Shown here one piece after another: positions 23,401 to 30,830 of a stretch of 34,867 nt of DNA. The position numbers were made by a program, and so were the translations under genes. Where the stretch lies: the NCBI GenBank assembly GCA_002633005.1, contig NMRA01000839.1, forward strand, positions 22,330 to 57,196, given 5' to 3'. Within the stretch, counting starts at the first letter, position 1, and every line of letters begins with the position of its first letter. Source of the DNA: Phoronis australis (taxonomy: Eukaryota > Phoronida > Phoronidae). A model generated the notes under the pieces. The model searched no databases and was not told the origin of the DNA. It saw nothing but the letters and a program-made list of their open reading frames with translations.

Positions 23401-25533
23401 CTTCCAATAGAGGGCGCACTCGTAAGTAGTGAGAGCACGAAAGGAACTTTCGACTGAAACGGATTCTTGGTGGACAGAAATTTAATTACTACATAATGGT
23501 TCTTGAATATAAAAGCAGAGGAATAAATTCCCTCCCGTTGTTTTGATTAGATGAAGTTCACTTATTTATTTTAGCTTTCAGACATCGGCTGGGGTCTAAA
23601 TTCTCCCCCTTTATCAGCGGCAGCCACTGGTTTTGTCGCACATACATCTTCGCTGTGGGAAATGTATGGAACAGAATGACCTTGCTCATTAATTGATATT
23701 TCGAAAGTTTGGCCGTTTTCACAACACATTGGTACACTCAACAACAGTGGAAATTTTCTGGCATCATAATAGCAGGAAAGGTATTAAAACGCTGTTTATA
23801 CGAGTAGATTGAAACCTCCTGCCACATCACTGGGATCACAAGTGACACTGAACGCATGCCCACCAAAGACCTGGTCGCCGTCTGGCGGGATAGTGAATTT
23901 CAATATGGCGCGGGTATTTCGAAAGGCAGCTATTTCATTTTTTAAAATAATGCTGAAACCACGGAAAGTTCTAGGCAAGGCCTTTTCACCAACCTAAACA
24001 TCCGTTATGGCCGTGGATTTCAGAATGTCATGACCACAACCGTGCTCAGAAACTACACTGTATAAGGTAATACCTACCCTCCGCTCATGGCATCTTTGAC
24101 GATTTTGGTCAACGGATTGCCAACTGCTTTCATTGTCTCGAAGTCGTTAATACAAGATTTGTACAATGTTTTTACTTTGTATTCAAAAGTCCTGTAAAAA
24201 TACGACAAGCCATATTAATCGACATAGTGAAGAAATGAACACTGTTACTGAGGCAGGTGAAAAAACGGTTAATTAACGATTGATGCCTGGCGCAACAACG
24301 TCGGCGGCGGCAAAATAGTAACTGCAAGAGCATAATCCCTGTCAGCGATAGATTCTTTAGAAATAACACAAATATTTACATTGTGAGCGAAAGACAAAGA
24401 ATAGTGACTAATATCAACACTAGTCGGAGCTGTGGTGTCGTGATTATAACAGTGATTGCGACTGTTGTAACGCTAGCGACATCATTAGTATAATTAGGAG
24501 TAGACCTCGCAGTAATTATGACAGGCTTGTAACCTTTGTTAGTGATGGGTGATACAGTGACGTAAGCATTAAAATTGTTGCCGATAGATATCAATGTAGC
24601 TGAAAGCGATGTAGGAGTAGTGGTTTTAAACATTTTTCTGATAAGCAATATTGCATGGATGTATATTCACTGGTATTTATTGGATTTAACTCCGATGACG
24701 CATCAAAATTCATTTTTTGCAGTGCATCTTGTAATATTTTTAACATTACATTAGAGCAACAGGTGTAATGGTAGTGCGGCGAGTATTAACACTGCTAGCG
24801 ATAAATGTAGTTATTGTGAGTACACAATTTGCACCAGTTATTTGCCATACATATATGTATGTATAGGCGTATCTAATATGTTCGAGTGTGTGCGCTTGTC
24901 TGTACTTGGAAACCGTAAAACTGGCGACAAAAAGTGCATCTTTTATAAATAATCTCACCTGTTATTCTTGCTATCGATGGGAGTCTGCAGCAGTTTATGG
25001 AGTAGCTCGGAATTTCTGGCAGACATTTCTCCCTGGACTGTCCTTTCAAGTTCGCTTGGATTTAACTCGTGCTTGAGCTCCCATCCGTTGCACGCGTAAG
25101 AATAAAAATCAGTGCAAGGGTCATAGGAAGTGTTCCTATTTCTTATTAATAAAGACGAGGCTTGGAGACAACCACGCGTTGTACAAAACGACGGACATGG
25201 CGGCGACAGCTTGCACGGTTTGCACGGTTTGCACGTGGTCGGGGCTGGAGTCGCTAAAGTTGTAGTTGGAGAATGCTGATATACAAAGGTAGACGCGGAG
25301 GGTTCAAACGGTAACGTCGAGAAAGTCAGTGACAAAGATTGACTTCGTTCAGATCCGAGAACAACAGCGAGAGCTAATGTCGTGATGAGGAGCGCGACCG
25401 AGAGAGCTGAGAGAAATAGCACTGCCCAGAAAAGGTACCTTTTCGAATACTGGTTGACGGGGGCACTTCCGGACGAAACAATCGTTTCGATTTCATCCAG
25501 GTTTTCTTGTCTGTATTTAAAAGCAGTGGACAT
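11308..25533 (-). CDS. M13 (neprilysin/ECE family) membrane protein, likely catalytically dead pseudopeptidase, 14 coding exons
   Basis: Exons 25533-24959, 24191-24078, 22001-21857, 21708-21655, 20772-20491, 19557-19494, 19376-19156, 17421-17245, 17030-16748, 14836-14688, 14120-14046, 13704-13609, 12688-12624 and 11407-11308 total 2400 bp: 799 residues plus TAA, near the family's 750-800. Active members are type II membrane zinc peptidases trimming extracellular peptides. Seen: cytoplasmic tail 1-32, membrane segment about 33-60, Cys/Thr/Pro stalk, conserved CTDFYSYACNGW, helical N-domain, LKWMDDETKMRAWQKLD, VPAGILQ, PWW, LAYKAYKEW, FFLSYAQ, EFSKAFGC. Odd: HExxH is RELIH (Arg629; Glu630 and His633 kept), GENxAD is QDAIGE (Asp700, Glu704), the substrate-holding Asn-Ala is Lys588-Val589, and CxxW is CEVF. 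Two of three zinc ligands therefore differ. An inactive receptor, decoy or chaperone-like role is inference. The exon 7/8 junction and exon 13 are the least certain parts. Confidence 0.9.
11898..12054. mobile_element. MITE-like element with about 24-bp inverted repeats
   Basis: Left end CCTGGGCCCAGTTGCATAAA and right end, read in reverse, CCTGGGCTGAGTTGCATAAA; 157 bp between outer edges. No coding capacity. Target duplication not clear. Superfamily not assigned. Confidence 0.75.
12624..12688 (-). CDS. M13-like exon 13 (tentative)
   Basis: Acceptor acgttctag (weak), donor GTCAA|GTAACG. Encodes LTLCPSRSVIAADIHATLPN and V. It takes the place of VWC....(D.HSP), with the Cys and D-x-H retained but VW lost and about six residues fewer. 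Phase fits on both sides and the D-to-EF spacing into exon 14 matches the family, which is the main support. Confidence 0.6.
13609..13704 (-). CDS. M13-like exon 12
   Basis: Acceptor atcacaccag, donor GCGCAG|GTGAGA, phase 0. Encodes AYKEWVKQTHGEPLAPGLSS and RAFFLSYAQ, which fit the family's AY..w......LPGL....QLFFL.fAQ. Confidence 0.93.
14046..14120 (-). CDS. M13-like exon 11, bearing the altered second zinc motif QDAIGE
   Basis: Acceptor tgttttacag, donor TACAAG|GTGATG. Encodes HVTLRVSQVAQDAIGEIGGV then KLAYK. Aligned with the family's TLGENIADLGGL.LAY, the zinc-ligand Glu is Asp700 and the following Asp is Glu704; flanking GG and LAY are kept. Confidence 0.92.
14688..14836 (-). CDS. M13-like exon 10
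   Basis: Acceptor actgttgcag, donor ATGCCG|GTAACT. Encodes GRYYSKSGTVDPWWSKATLQ and a C-containing helix, matching the family's G..fd..G.l.dWW......F......C. Phase 1 in, phase 0 out. Confidence 0.9.
16748..17030 (-). CDS. M13-like exon 9, bearing the altered zinc motif RELIH
   Basis: Acceptor ctttttcag, donor ACAG|GTATTG, phase 1 out. Encodes residues 545-638. NQLVVPAGILQVPAYEDDLP is the normal core preceding the active site. Then LGSIIARELIHSVDET replaces the usual GHExxHxFDD. The codon is CGT (Arg629) where His CAY is expected, two base changes away. Upstream, DAKVKYDYEWNQ stands where VNAFYxxxxNQ is expected. Confidence 0.93.
17245..17421 (-). CDS. M13-like exon 8
   Basis: Acceptor ttttttctacttcag, donor AAAGAC|GTGAGC, phase 0 both ends. 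Encodes IHEMISRLKSSFKQSI and LKWMDDETKMRAWQKLD, the highly conserved xWMDxxTxxxAxxKL block of M13 proteins. Confidence 0.92.
17579..17713. mobile_element. MITE copy A, inverted repeats with CAGTAACGCTAGGACCTA
   Basis: Starts TTCAGTAACGCTAGGACCTA and ends in its reverse complement form (TAGGTCCTAGCGTCTACTGAA). The right end carries a second head-to-tail copy of the TAGGTCCTAGCG motif. Interior shares GCCGTGTATTTTAAAT with copy B at 18145. Confidence 0.8.
18145..18267. mobile_element. MITE copy B, same family
   Basis: Starts CAGTAACGCTAAGTCC, ends GGTCCTAGCGCGTTACTG, and keeps the interior GCCGTGTATTTTAAAT block. About 430 bp beyond copy A in the same intron and orientation. Confidence 0.8.
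19156..19376 (-). CDS. M13-like exon 7
   Basis: Encodes HNYLAWRLMHSYLEYLSWEY, then FPPLWTTCFNFVSAQMEDAV and LFARHYS, matching the family's NYL.WR, W..C...v......lg.ly pattern. Acceptor ttcacagag. The 3' boundary is uncertain: alignment ends the exon at CAG|ATATCC (19156), with no GT; the only phase-compatible GT is 33 bp further (end 19123, TTG|GTATTT). Confidence 0.82.
19494..19557 (-). CDS. M13-like exon 6, 64-bp micro-exon
   Basis: Acceptor agttccatag, donor CAGA|GTGTTT. Encodes TLYSEDYEALERSFASEDQR, equivalent to the family's VVVYAPEYL..L segment. The weak donor is selected by phase and alignment. Confidence 0.72.
20491..20772 (-). CDS. M13-like exon 5
   Basis: Acceptor tttctggcag. Encodes VAAYRRYMDKVVHLLMRDSG and the FVNDTINFEMKLASI helix, the family's VarLL... 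and FE..LA.i block. The donor is ATA|NTGAAG: the ambiguous base at 20490 falls on the donor G, and phase continuity with exon 6 requires it to be G. Confidence 0.85.
20821..21134. mobile_element. MITE-like element with GGCGGAT(C/T) ends
   Basis: Left GGGCGGATCCAAGATTTTGA with a G-rich run; right end CCCCTAAATCCGCCACTG is its imperfect inverse. About 310 bp. The right end produces the spurious SGGFRGGG-type open frame that litters many invertebrate annotations. Target duplication not convincing. Confidence 0.65.
21361..21484. repeat. Degenerate short tandem repeat
   Basis: About three units of 36-46 bp, each with GGTCT(A/G)(T/C)(C/T)A(G/A)TGAACACA followed by a pyrimidine-rich segment and ATAGACA or TTAGACA. 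In M13-like intron 4. Confidence 0.55.
21655..21708 (-). CDS. M13-like exon 4, 54-bp micro-exon
   Basis: 18 codons, VGDGGLGMHRFTYRWPGK, between acceptor gcttgttgtag and donor GGAAAG|GTAGAG, phase 0 both sides. It fills the place of the family's xDQxxLGLPxRDYY motif, which is otherwise missing between exons 3 and 5. Confidence 0.7.
21857..22001 (-). CDS. M13-like exon 3
   Basis: Acceptor gcttcgtaag (weak polypyrimidine tract), donor ATTGAA|GTAAGT. Encodes GNWNSSWNFPKAFQRVVADY, then ALFAVNLRPVKATDGSAKFM, matching the family's LF.v.v..D..... segment. Phase 2 in, phase 0 out. Confidence 0.88.
23796..23997. other. Unassigned open segment in M13-like intron 2
   Basis: Both strands stay open for about 60 codons: minus includes AILKFTIPPDGDQVFGGHAF, plus includes NACPPKTWSPSGGIVNFNMA. 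Neither fits M13 between exons 2 and 3, which join directly in phase. Possibly a fossil element; no family recognised. Confidence 0.3.
24078..24191 (-). CDS. M13-like exon 2
   Basis: Acceptor tttttacag, donor GGAGG|GTAGGT. Encodes TFEYKVKTLYKSCINDFE and the PLTKIVKDAMSGG segment, matching the family pattern of a K..YxSC motif followed by PL..I....GG. Phase 2 in and out. Confidence 0.9.
24959..25533 (-). CDS. M13-like exon 1: cytoplasmic tail, membrane anchor, stalk, start of ectodomain
   Basis: ATG at 25533. Four bases upstream (25537) the minus strand shows acceptor tttactttcag, so a noncoding exon precedes it. Residues 33-60 (YLFWAVLFLSALSVALLI and on) form the signal anchor. The stalk has a CKPCKPCK repeat at 101-108. 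Ectodomain opens with RGCLQASSLLIRNRNTSYDP and CTDFYSYACNGW, the M13_N signature. Donor AACAG|GTGAGA, phase 2. Confidence 0.93.
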
Positions 25534-25537
25534 TTTC

Positions 25538-26976
25538 CTGAAAGTAAAAACACACCACTTTCAAGCAACTTGACCCCACAGTCATCCGTGCGTGCACAAT
25601 GTAAAGTTTCAAATGGAGGCGAAGATACACGTAAATACGGGCAGATGACACTGGGTTTAATGAAATATCGAATACACAATTAAAACCTTAGAGTTTCTAG
25701 CTGTAATATATTTTCCATGTCTGGGTATGGATTTCACCAGCGTTTTCTTGTCATGATTTCCAGCCGGCACACCACTAATGTCATTCAAATTTAAAATATT
25801 TAGCTGTTGAGGTGAATCACAGGCGAGACAAAAAGCGGGTGAGAAATTACAATTGTGAAATCGCAGAAGTAAAATCGTCGATCTACTTTGACCAGCGATA
25901 TCACCACTCTGTTGTTTTAAATTAACGACCTTACTTATAGTTCAATGGTGTTCTGGTGAGCTTAGCAACCAGTCTACACTGGGACTCTCTGTCAAAATGC
26001 TGAGGCGTGCTTCTACAGTGTAGTAGGGTTTGGTAATATTTTGAAACGATAGAGGGACTATTTAAGAAGAGCAATTGATTTTCAGAATTTAATTGCTAGA
26101 CAGAACAAACCTGTAGATGTAGCTGCACTTACTACTACTTGTGACTGAGGGTGGCGCTGTCGGTGCCGAGATGAATGGGGCTCGCCAATAATTCCAAGGC
26201 AGGACTCGGTGTTGAGAATTTCTCAATATTGTTCCTGGTGAACGACTAGTTTTGATGCAGCGATGCAACGACTAGAAATCTTAATATATATAAAAATTAC
26301 CTGAAAACTTAAATCAAGTAAATTCTCGATTGGCACTTTGTTTCACAATCGTGGGCTTATACGCTAACCGGATATGTCTGCCAGACGTCATCGTGTAATT
26401 ATTCTCGTTTTACGTTTCATTTAAAACATCTGCACTGCACATTTCCACGCTAGAGTTCATATATGAAGTGTTCGTGTGTGACGTATTCATTCAGTATTCA
26501 AATGGTACGACATGCCAGCAACAAATGTGCGTCTGCTTGAGGATGACGTCACAGTTCACCTTCCCAATAGATTATCATTTGTGTCATGTCAAAAGACTAA
26601 AACAAAAACTAAAAACGTACAGAAGCGGAAGAAGGTGGTGCGGACACGTTGAAGCATTCAGGCAATATTAAAAAGCAATGATGTAACGTGCATGATGCCT
26701 GCAGATGCCACTAGGAAGGCCAAATGCATGACGCCAGCAGATGTCACTAGAATAGGGAAGGCTTTTTCACATACCGCAGTGACAATAAGTGCTTCAAGAG
26801 GTACACCAACAAATTAAAATCGCGCCGACAGAAGAGGCGCAGGTTGAAAATTTGGTTCAAATGTTGACATTAAACAAATATATGTACATTAGGAAACGCC
26901 CGTTCGTCAGAAGAGCGCCAGGTGACGCCCTAAGCTCGGAAAGGCCCGCGTTGACATCATTGTCTTTGTCATTGTC
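25538..26976. other. 5' flank of the M13-like gene
   Basis: Must hold the noncoding first exon of the M13-like gene because exon 1 opens with an acceptor at 25538. No core promoter could be placed. Contains a two-copy 36-bp tandem at about 26691-26762 (TGCATGA.GCC.GCAGATG.CA). Otherwise nothing recognised. Confidence 0.45.
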
Positions 26977-27955
26977 TCAGGGACAGACATCACTGCCCAT
27001 TGGACGGGTCCACAAGTGCTCAGTCCTTCTCTGCAGCAGCCAAGAAAGAGTCACACTGATGATGGTTCCCATGATGAGCTGGTTAATCCGGTATCTACTT
27101 TCTCCTCGTAAGGTGGATCTGATGCCGCTTCCTCTGACAACATGAAGCTCAGTTAGTCTTTCCAGGGTGGTACTTTCTGAGAGAGCCTCCATCTCCTGGT
27201 CTTTCAGTGCCATAAAAACATCCTTCTCGCTCCAAGTGACATCTTCCAAAAGTTCAGGTGTTTCAGCCTGCTTCCTTCCATTCTGGTTTGATAAAGCCAC
27301 TCTTGATTTTCCTTAGCATGCTCTGCGAGTCCGTAGCAATCACTGCCCCTGTGTTGCTGGTGGTGCGGAGCCATCCGAGAGCCGTGGCTGCCTGCTCTTC
27401 CATCCGCATGCTGCTGATTGTCATCAAGTATGCACTACTTTGTTCTGCAACACACCGACCTCCCACGCGTGCTGTGAATCTCCAGCCTGATTTGACACCC
27501 CTGACGACTGACCCATCTGTGAAGATAATGGCATCCCATAGTTTGCTGTTCTCTTCAATGAGTGCACAGAACTCAGTGTTCACAACTATTCCACTGCGTT
27601 CTCGGCATTCCCGTCCCAGTGTGATGACAACCTTTGTGCAATTAGCCAATGTGTCCCTAATAGGTATCCACTATTTGTCTCTCCTTATGCTCCCAGTCTT
27701 GCACACCGAAGCAACCGTATCCTCCGCCTGAGCCATCCAAGATCGCACGCGTTTCAGTTGACTACCCTTATCTACTCCTATTTCTTTGTGCAGGAGGTGG
27801 TCTTTGTCAGATGCCACTCGGAAGAATGCCTTGACTTGAGCATGCCTGTGTCGTTGTGTGATGCTTGGTAATCCAAGAACATGGCGCATTGCATCAGTTG
27901 ATGTGTTTCTAGTGCAGCCAAATACTACCCTCATGCCTTCATTCTGCCCGCGTTG
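26977..27955 (-). pseudogene. Decayed non-LTR retrotransposon with RNase H domain
   Basis: In transcript order: the post-RT block RVVFGCTRNTSTDAMRHVLG (27934 down to 27671), then a frame shift into an RNase H domain at 27649-27263 with FTDGS (first catalytic Asp), the Glu helix RMEEQAATALGWL and ATDSQS (Asp). The following GHSGxxGNExAD block is missing, apparently deleted near 27260-27300, and another frame shift leads to a terminal segment ending about 26977. RNase H in a non-LTR element removes RNA from the cDNA hybrid. The RT and endonuclease parts are absent. Certainly nonfunctional; clade not assigned. Confidence 0.82.
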
Positions 27956-27956
27956 A

Positions 27957-28545
27957 ATGAGCAGCTTTTCTGCTCCAGTGACAGACTTTGATTATACAAC
28001 AAAAATTCAAAGCACGTTGCTGGAATTCATGAACAAAGTGCACCACAAGAGCTGTTGGGACTTGAACGGGGAAAAGCTAATTTTCCAATCCTATACACTT
28101 GTGTCTTCAGCCTTCAATAGAAATTTCAATACGTTATTGGACGTACTAATTCCGTCATTTCCCTTAATTATCGTTTTTAGACCTAGTCAAAGACTTATGA
28201 AATTATCAAAACTCAAGTAACCTTTGGAAACGAAGCAAAACAGTAATGTTGTCTATAAGATCAATTGCAAGGACTGTAATGAATTTTACGTTGGTATGAC
28301 AACGAGGATACTTAGCAACAGTATAACATTCCAAAGGTGCCAACAGAGCCTTATTTAATCATTCGATAGATTCATACCAATACGTTGTTTGTAATGATGT
28401 AAAGATACTAGATCATGATGTGAATAGAGCTAACCTCAGTTAATCCGTGAAGCCTTACCCATCAACGAGCTACATGGTGAGTACAGTTTGAATAAGAACT
28501 TAGGGGCTTTTAACCTCCAGTTGTGGTGGTTGATAGTTGACTTCA
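27957..28545 (+). pseudogene. Decayed Penelope-like element, GIY-YIG endonuclease end
   Basis: 27957-28220 gives the linker before the endonuclease (LLDVLIPSFPLIIVFRPSQR), then TAA, then in the same frame NVVYKINCKDCNEFYVGMTT with the GIY-YIG core (VVYKI..YVG) and following Arg. Two further frame changes carry ALFNHSIDSYQ, DVKILDHDVNRANLS and REALPINELHGEYSLNKN, the last holding the catalytic Glu. Penelope-like elements use this endonuclease to nick the target. The RT part is absent. It directly abuts the minus-strand RNase H element. Confidence 0.82.
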
Positions 28546-30676
28546 TTAGACTGGGTGTCTCTCTACTTGTCACCGAGGAAATATTTCTAGTAAAAGTCTA
28601 CGCAATTATGTACAGGATATTAGAAAGAAATCCACTCGAGAAGACATCAGAGGTAACTGAGACGGTCATACAAAGTGAATATCTTTCTACTGTTACTGAT
28701 GCCGTTGAAAGCATACATTTAACCCTTTACAGTCGACATGCAGATGAATTGAGATCCAAAAAATGAGTGACATTTGCTAAAAACATGGCGGTANTGTACA
28801 AACATCGTGTCAAGATAACCATGCATGTAGTAGAATTTATAACGATAGTCATAATTACGATACTTAAGATTGTCTGTCCTATGAGATGCTTTGCCTCGTT
28901 GAGTTTCAAAGTGGGTCACGTTTTCGTGTGTACCTTTAAAAGCAACAGTTCGCTTATTGATGTTTCATTAGTATGATTTTAAGACACTAGTTTTCCTCAA
29001 TGCACGCAATAATTACCTAGCCGCGTTTGCATGTGGGACATTTCTTGACTTTGATTATCAACTTACAAGCTATGAAACTGACGTAACAATTCCATTAAAA
29101 GACGATTTTTCAGAGAAACGCAGTCACGTGAATTGGAGTACCTGGGCCGTGCCTAAATAAAAGTCTATGAACATCGAGGATTTTTTTAAAGTTAACGTTT
29201 TACGGGTATAAAAGTAACGTGGAAGGATTACTCACCAGGACTCAATGAGTGCTTATGGCATGTTGTCATTACAACCTTCCTTCTCGTAGTTACGACTTCT
29301 TTCCGGTAAAAACGGGTTTTCCTCGTAGTTAAATGTACGAGAAAAATCGCTATTACGAGACAAAAGTCCTTATTACGAGAAAAAGGAGATATTGCTCCTT
29401 TTCCCAAAAATTTATTTCGTTGCTTGGCACTAAAACGCTGTCAAAAAAGTGTTGCGACGAGAATGAATAATTCCAACCAATGAGCTTCATGTAAATGAGA
29501 CAAACGCAGTTAAGCCACGCCTACAATGGTTGCTGTTGTGAAATCGCACAAGCGCAACGCGCAGATATGACGCGGAGTCCTGTGTAAGCGTACCGCATTA
29601 ACAGAACCTCGGTGTGTTGCAGATATTTCTTTGAGACTGTGAGTTTAAGGAGACACACAACGACAAAGGGTCGTGGAGGGAAATTCATGACTTCACACTT
29701 GAATATGTCAACAGTTCCAAGTCTCTGTATCCGTAGATCCATAACCTATTTACACCATCTGAATTGCATTCAGATGTTCAATCGATTCAAATACCTTCAC
29801 ATGAGGACACAATCTGGTGCTTTAGGGACTCTTCCATAGATCACTTGTCCTCAGGTGATAGACGGCTGGTGATGGCAATTGATTGTCCTATGTTGGGAAT
29901 AGTTATACACGAGTTTAATTTTTTTGCGTTTCTGAGTAAATCGCCTGACGTACTCTAATCCACATGTTTGACTGTTTACCTAATTCCATATTAGATAGGC
30001 GTAAAGAAAATATTATGCGAAACTTTTTAAATACAAATATGTTTCATTTTGTGCTAGACGATTCTGAAATACTTTCCTGGGCTCTTGGGCAGTTGTCTAC
30101 CGTATGGGTGAATTATATAATTCATGAACTGTTGCTTTTTCTTCCGAAGTTGCGGATTCGAAAGTAGAGCAAGTACGTATTGGACTTGGCTGAGGAAATG
30201 GAGTTATATTAATGTGAGCATTTTTATGAGAAGGATTTGATGAAAGCAAAGGCCTCACTTAGATTCTCGTTTTTAAAGATACATTAAATTTGTGTAAAAC
30301 ATGAAAAAACATTTGCGAAAGCAATAAATATTGTGCCGCCGCGGCACACTAATTACTCCTCTGTCAAAAATCGTTCTCGATTATTCATGCACGTCACCAA
30401 ATTCATACTCCACCACGTTTTTACATGGAAACCAATATTTCAGTTTTATTGCAAGTCGCACATTTAAACTAGTTGATAAAAGACCCCTGCGCGATCTTTC
30501 AATATCAGTCGGGGAAATGCATGCACCCATCCTACGACTTATCTGTGAAGGGCGTTCCAGGTTGTGCTGAGATAACGCAAGAGTAATAATTAAGTATGAT
30601 ACGTTTTACACCAGTAGTCGTGCTGCTGTAGTCTCTGTTCTGATAACGCTACGTACATGTACGTTTACATTGCAGC
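28546..30676. other. Intergenic, upstream of the GH1 gene
   Basis: No coding family recognised. An isolated N lies at 28797. A fold-back segment with repeated TTACGAG / CTCGTAG motifs lies at 29276-29405. A noncoding exon of the GH1 gene is expected here because the GH1 start codon is immediately preceded by an acceptor. Confidence 0.5.
29276..29405. repeat. Fold-back repeat of CTCGTAGTTA / TTACGAG motifs
   Basis: CTTCTCGTAGTTACGA and TTCCTCGTAGTTAAAT on the left face TACGAGAAAAA, TTACGAGAC and TTACGAGAAAAAGGAG on the right, so the segment can pair with itself; a final GGAG..CTCC hairpin closes it. Possible MITE remnant. Confidence 0.5.
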
Positions 30677-30830
30677 ATGTTGACGTCGCTATTTCTCATC
30701 TCTGCAGGTGTCATGGCAGCTGCAGGAAGTGTTCTGAGAGGTGATTTCCTCCATGAGAAGTTTCCGGAAGATTTCAAGTGGGGCGTTGCTACCTCATCTT
30801 ACCAAATAGAAGGTGGTTGGAACGCGAGTG
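30677..30830 (+). CDS. GH1 coding exon 1
   Basis: Signal peptide and first barrel strand. Donor GCGAGTG|GTACGT, phase 1. ATG sits one base after the tttacattgcag acceptor. Confidence 0.9.

Larger units (their letters stand above)
11408..24958 (-). other. Introns of the M13-like gene: contents
   Basis: Intron 13 (11408-12623) holds a MITE at 11898-12054. Intron 9 (14837-16747) shows nothing recognisable. Intron 7 (17422-19155) holds two related MITEs. Intron 4 (20773-21654) holds a MITE near 20821-21130 and a short degenerate tandem repeat near 21361-21484. Intron 2 (22002-24077) holds an NRF1-like palindrome at 22538-22547 and an unassigned open frame at 23796-23997. The remaining introns appear plain. 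Confidence 0.6.
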
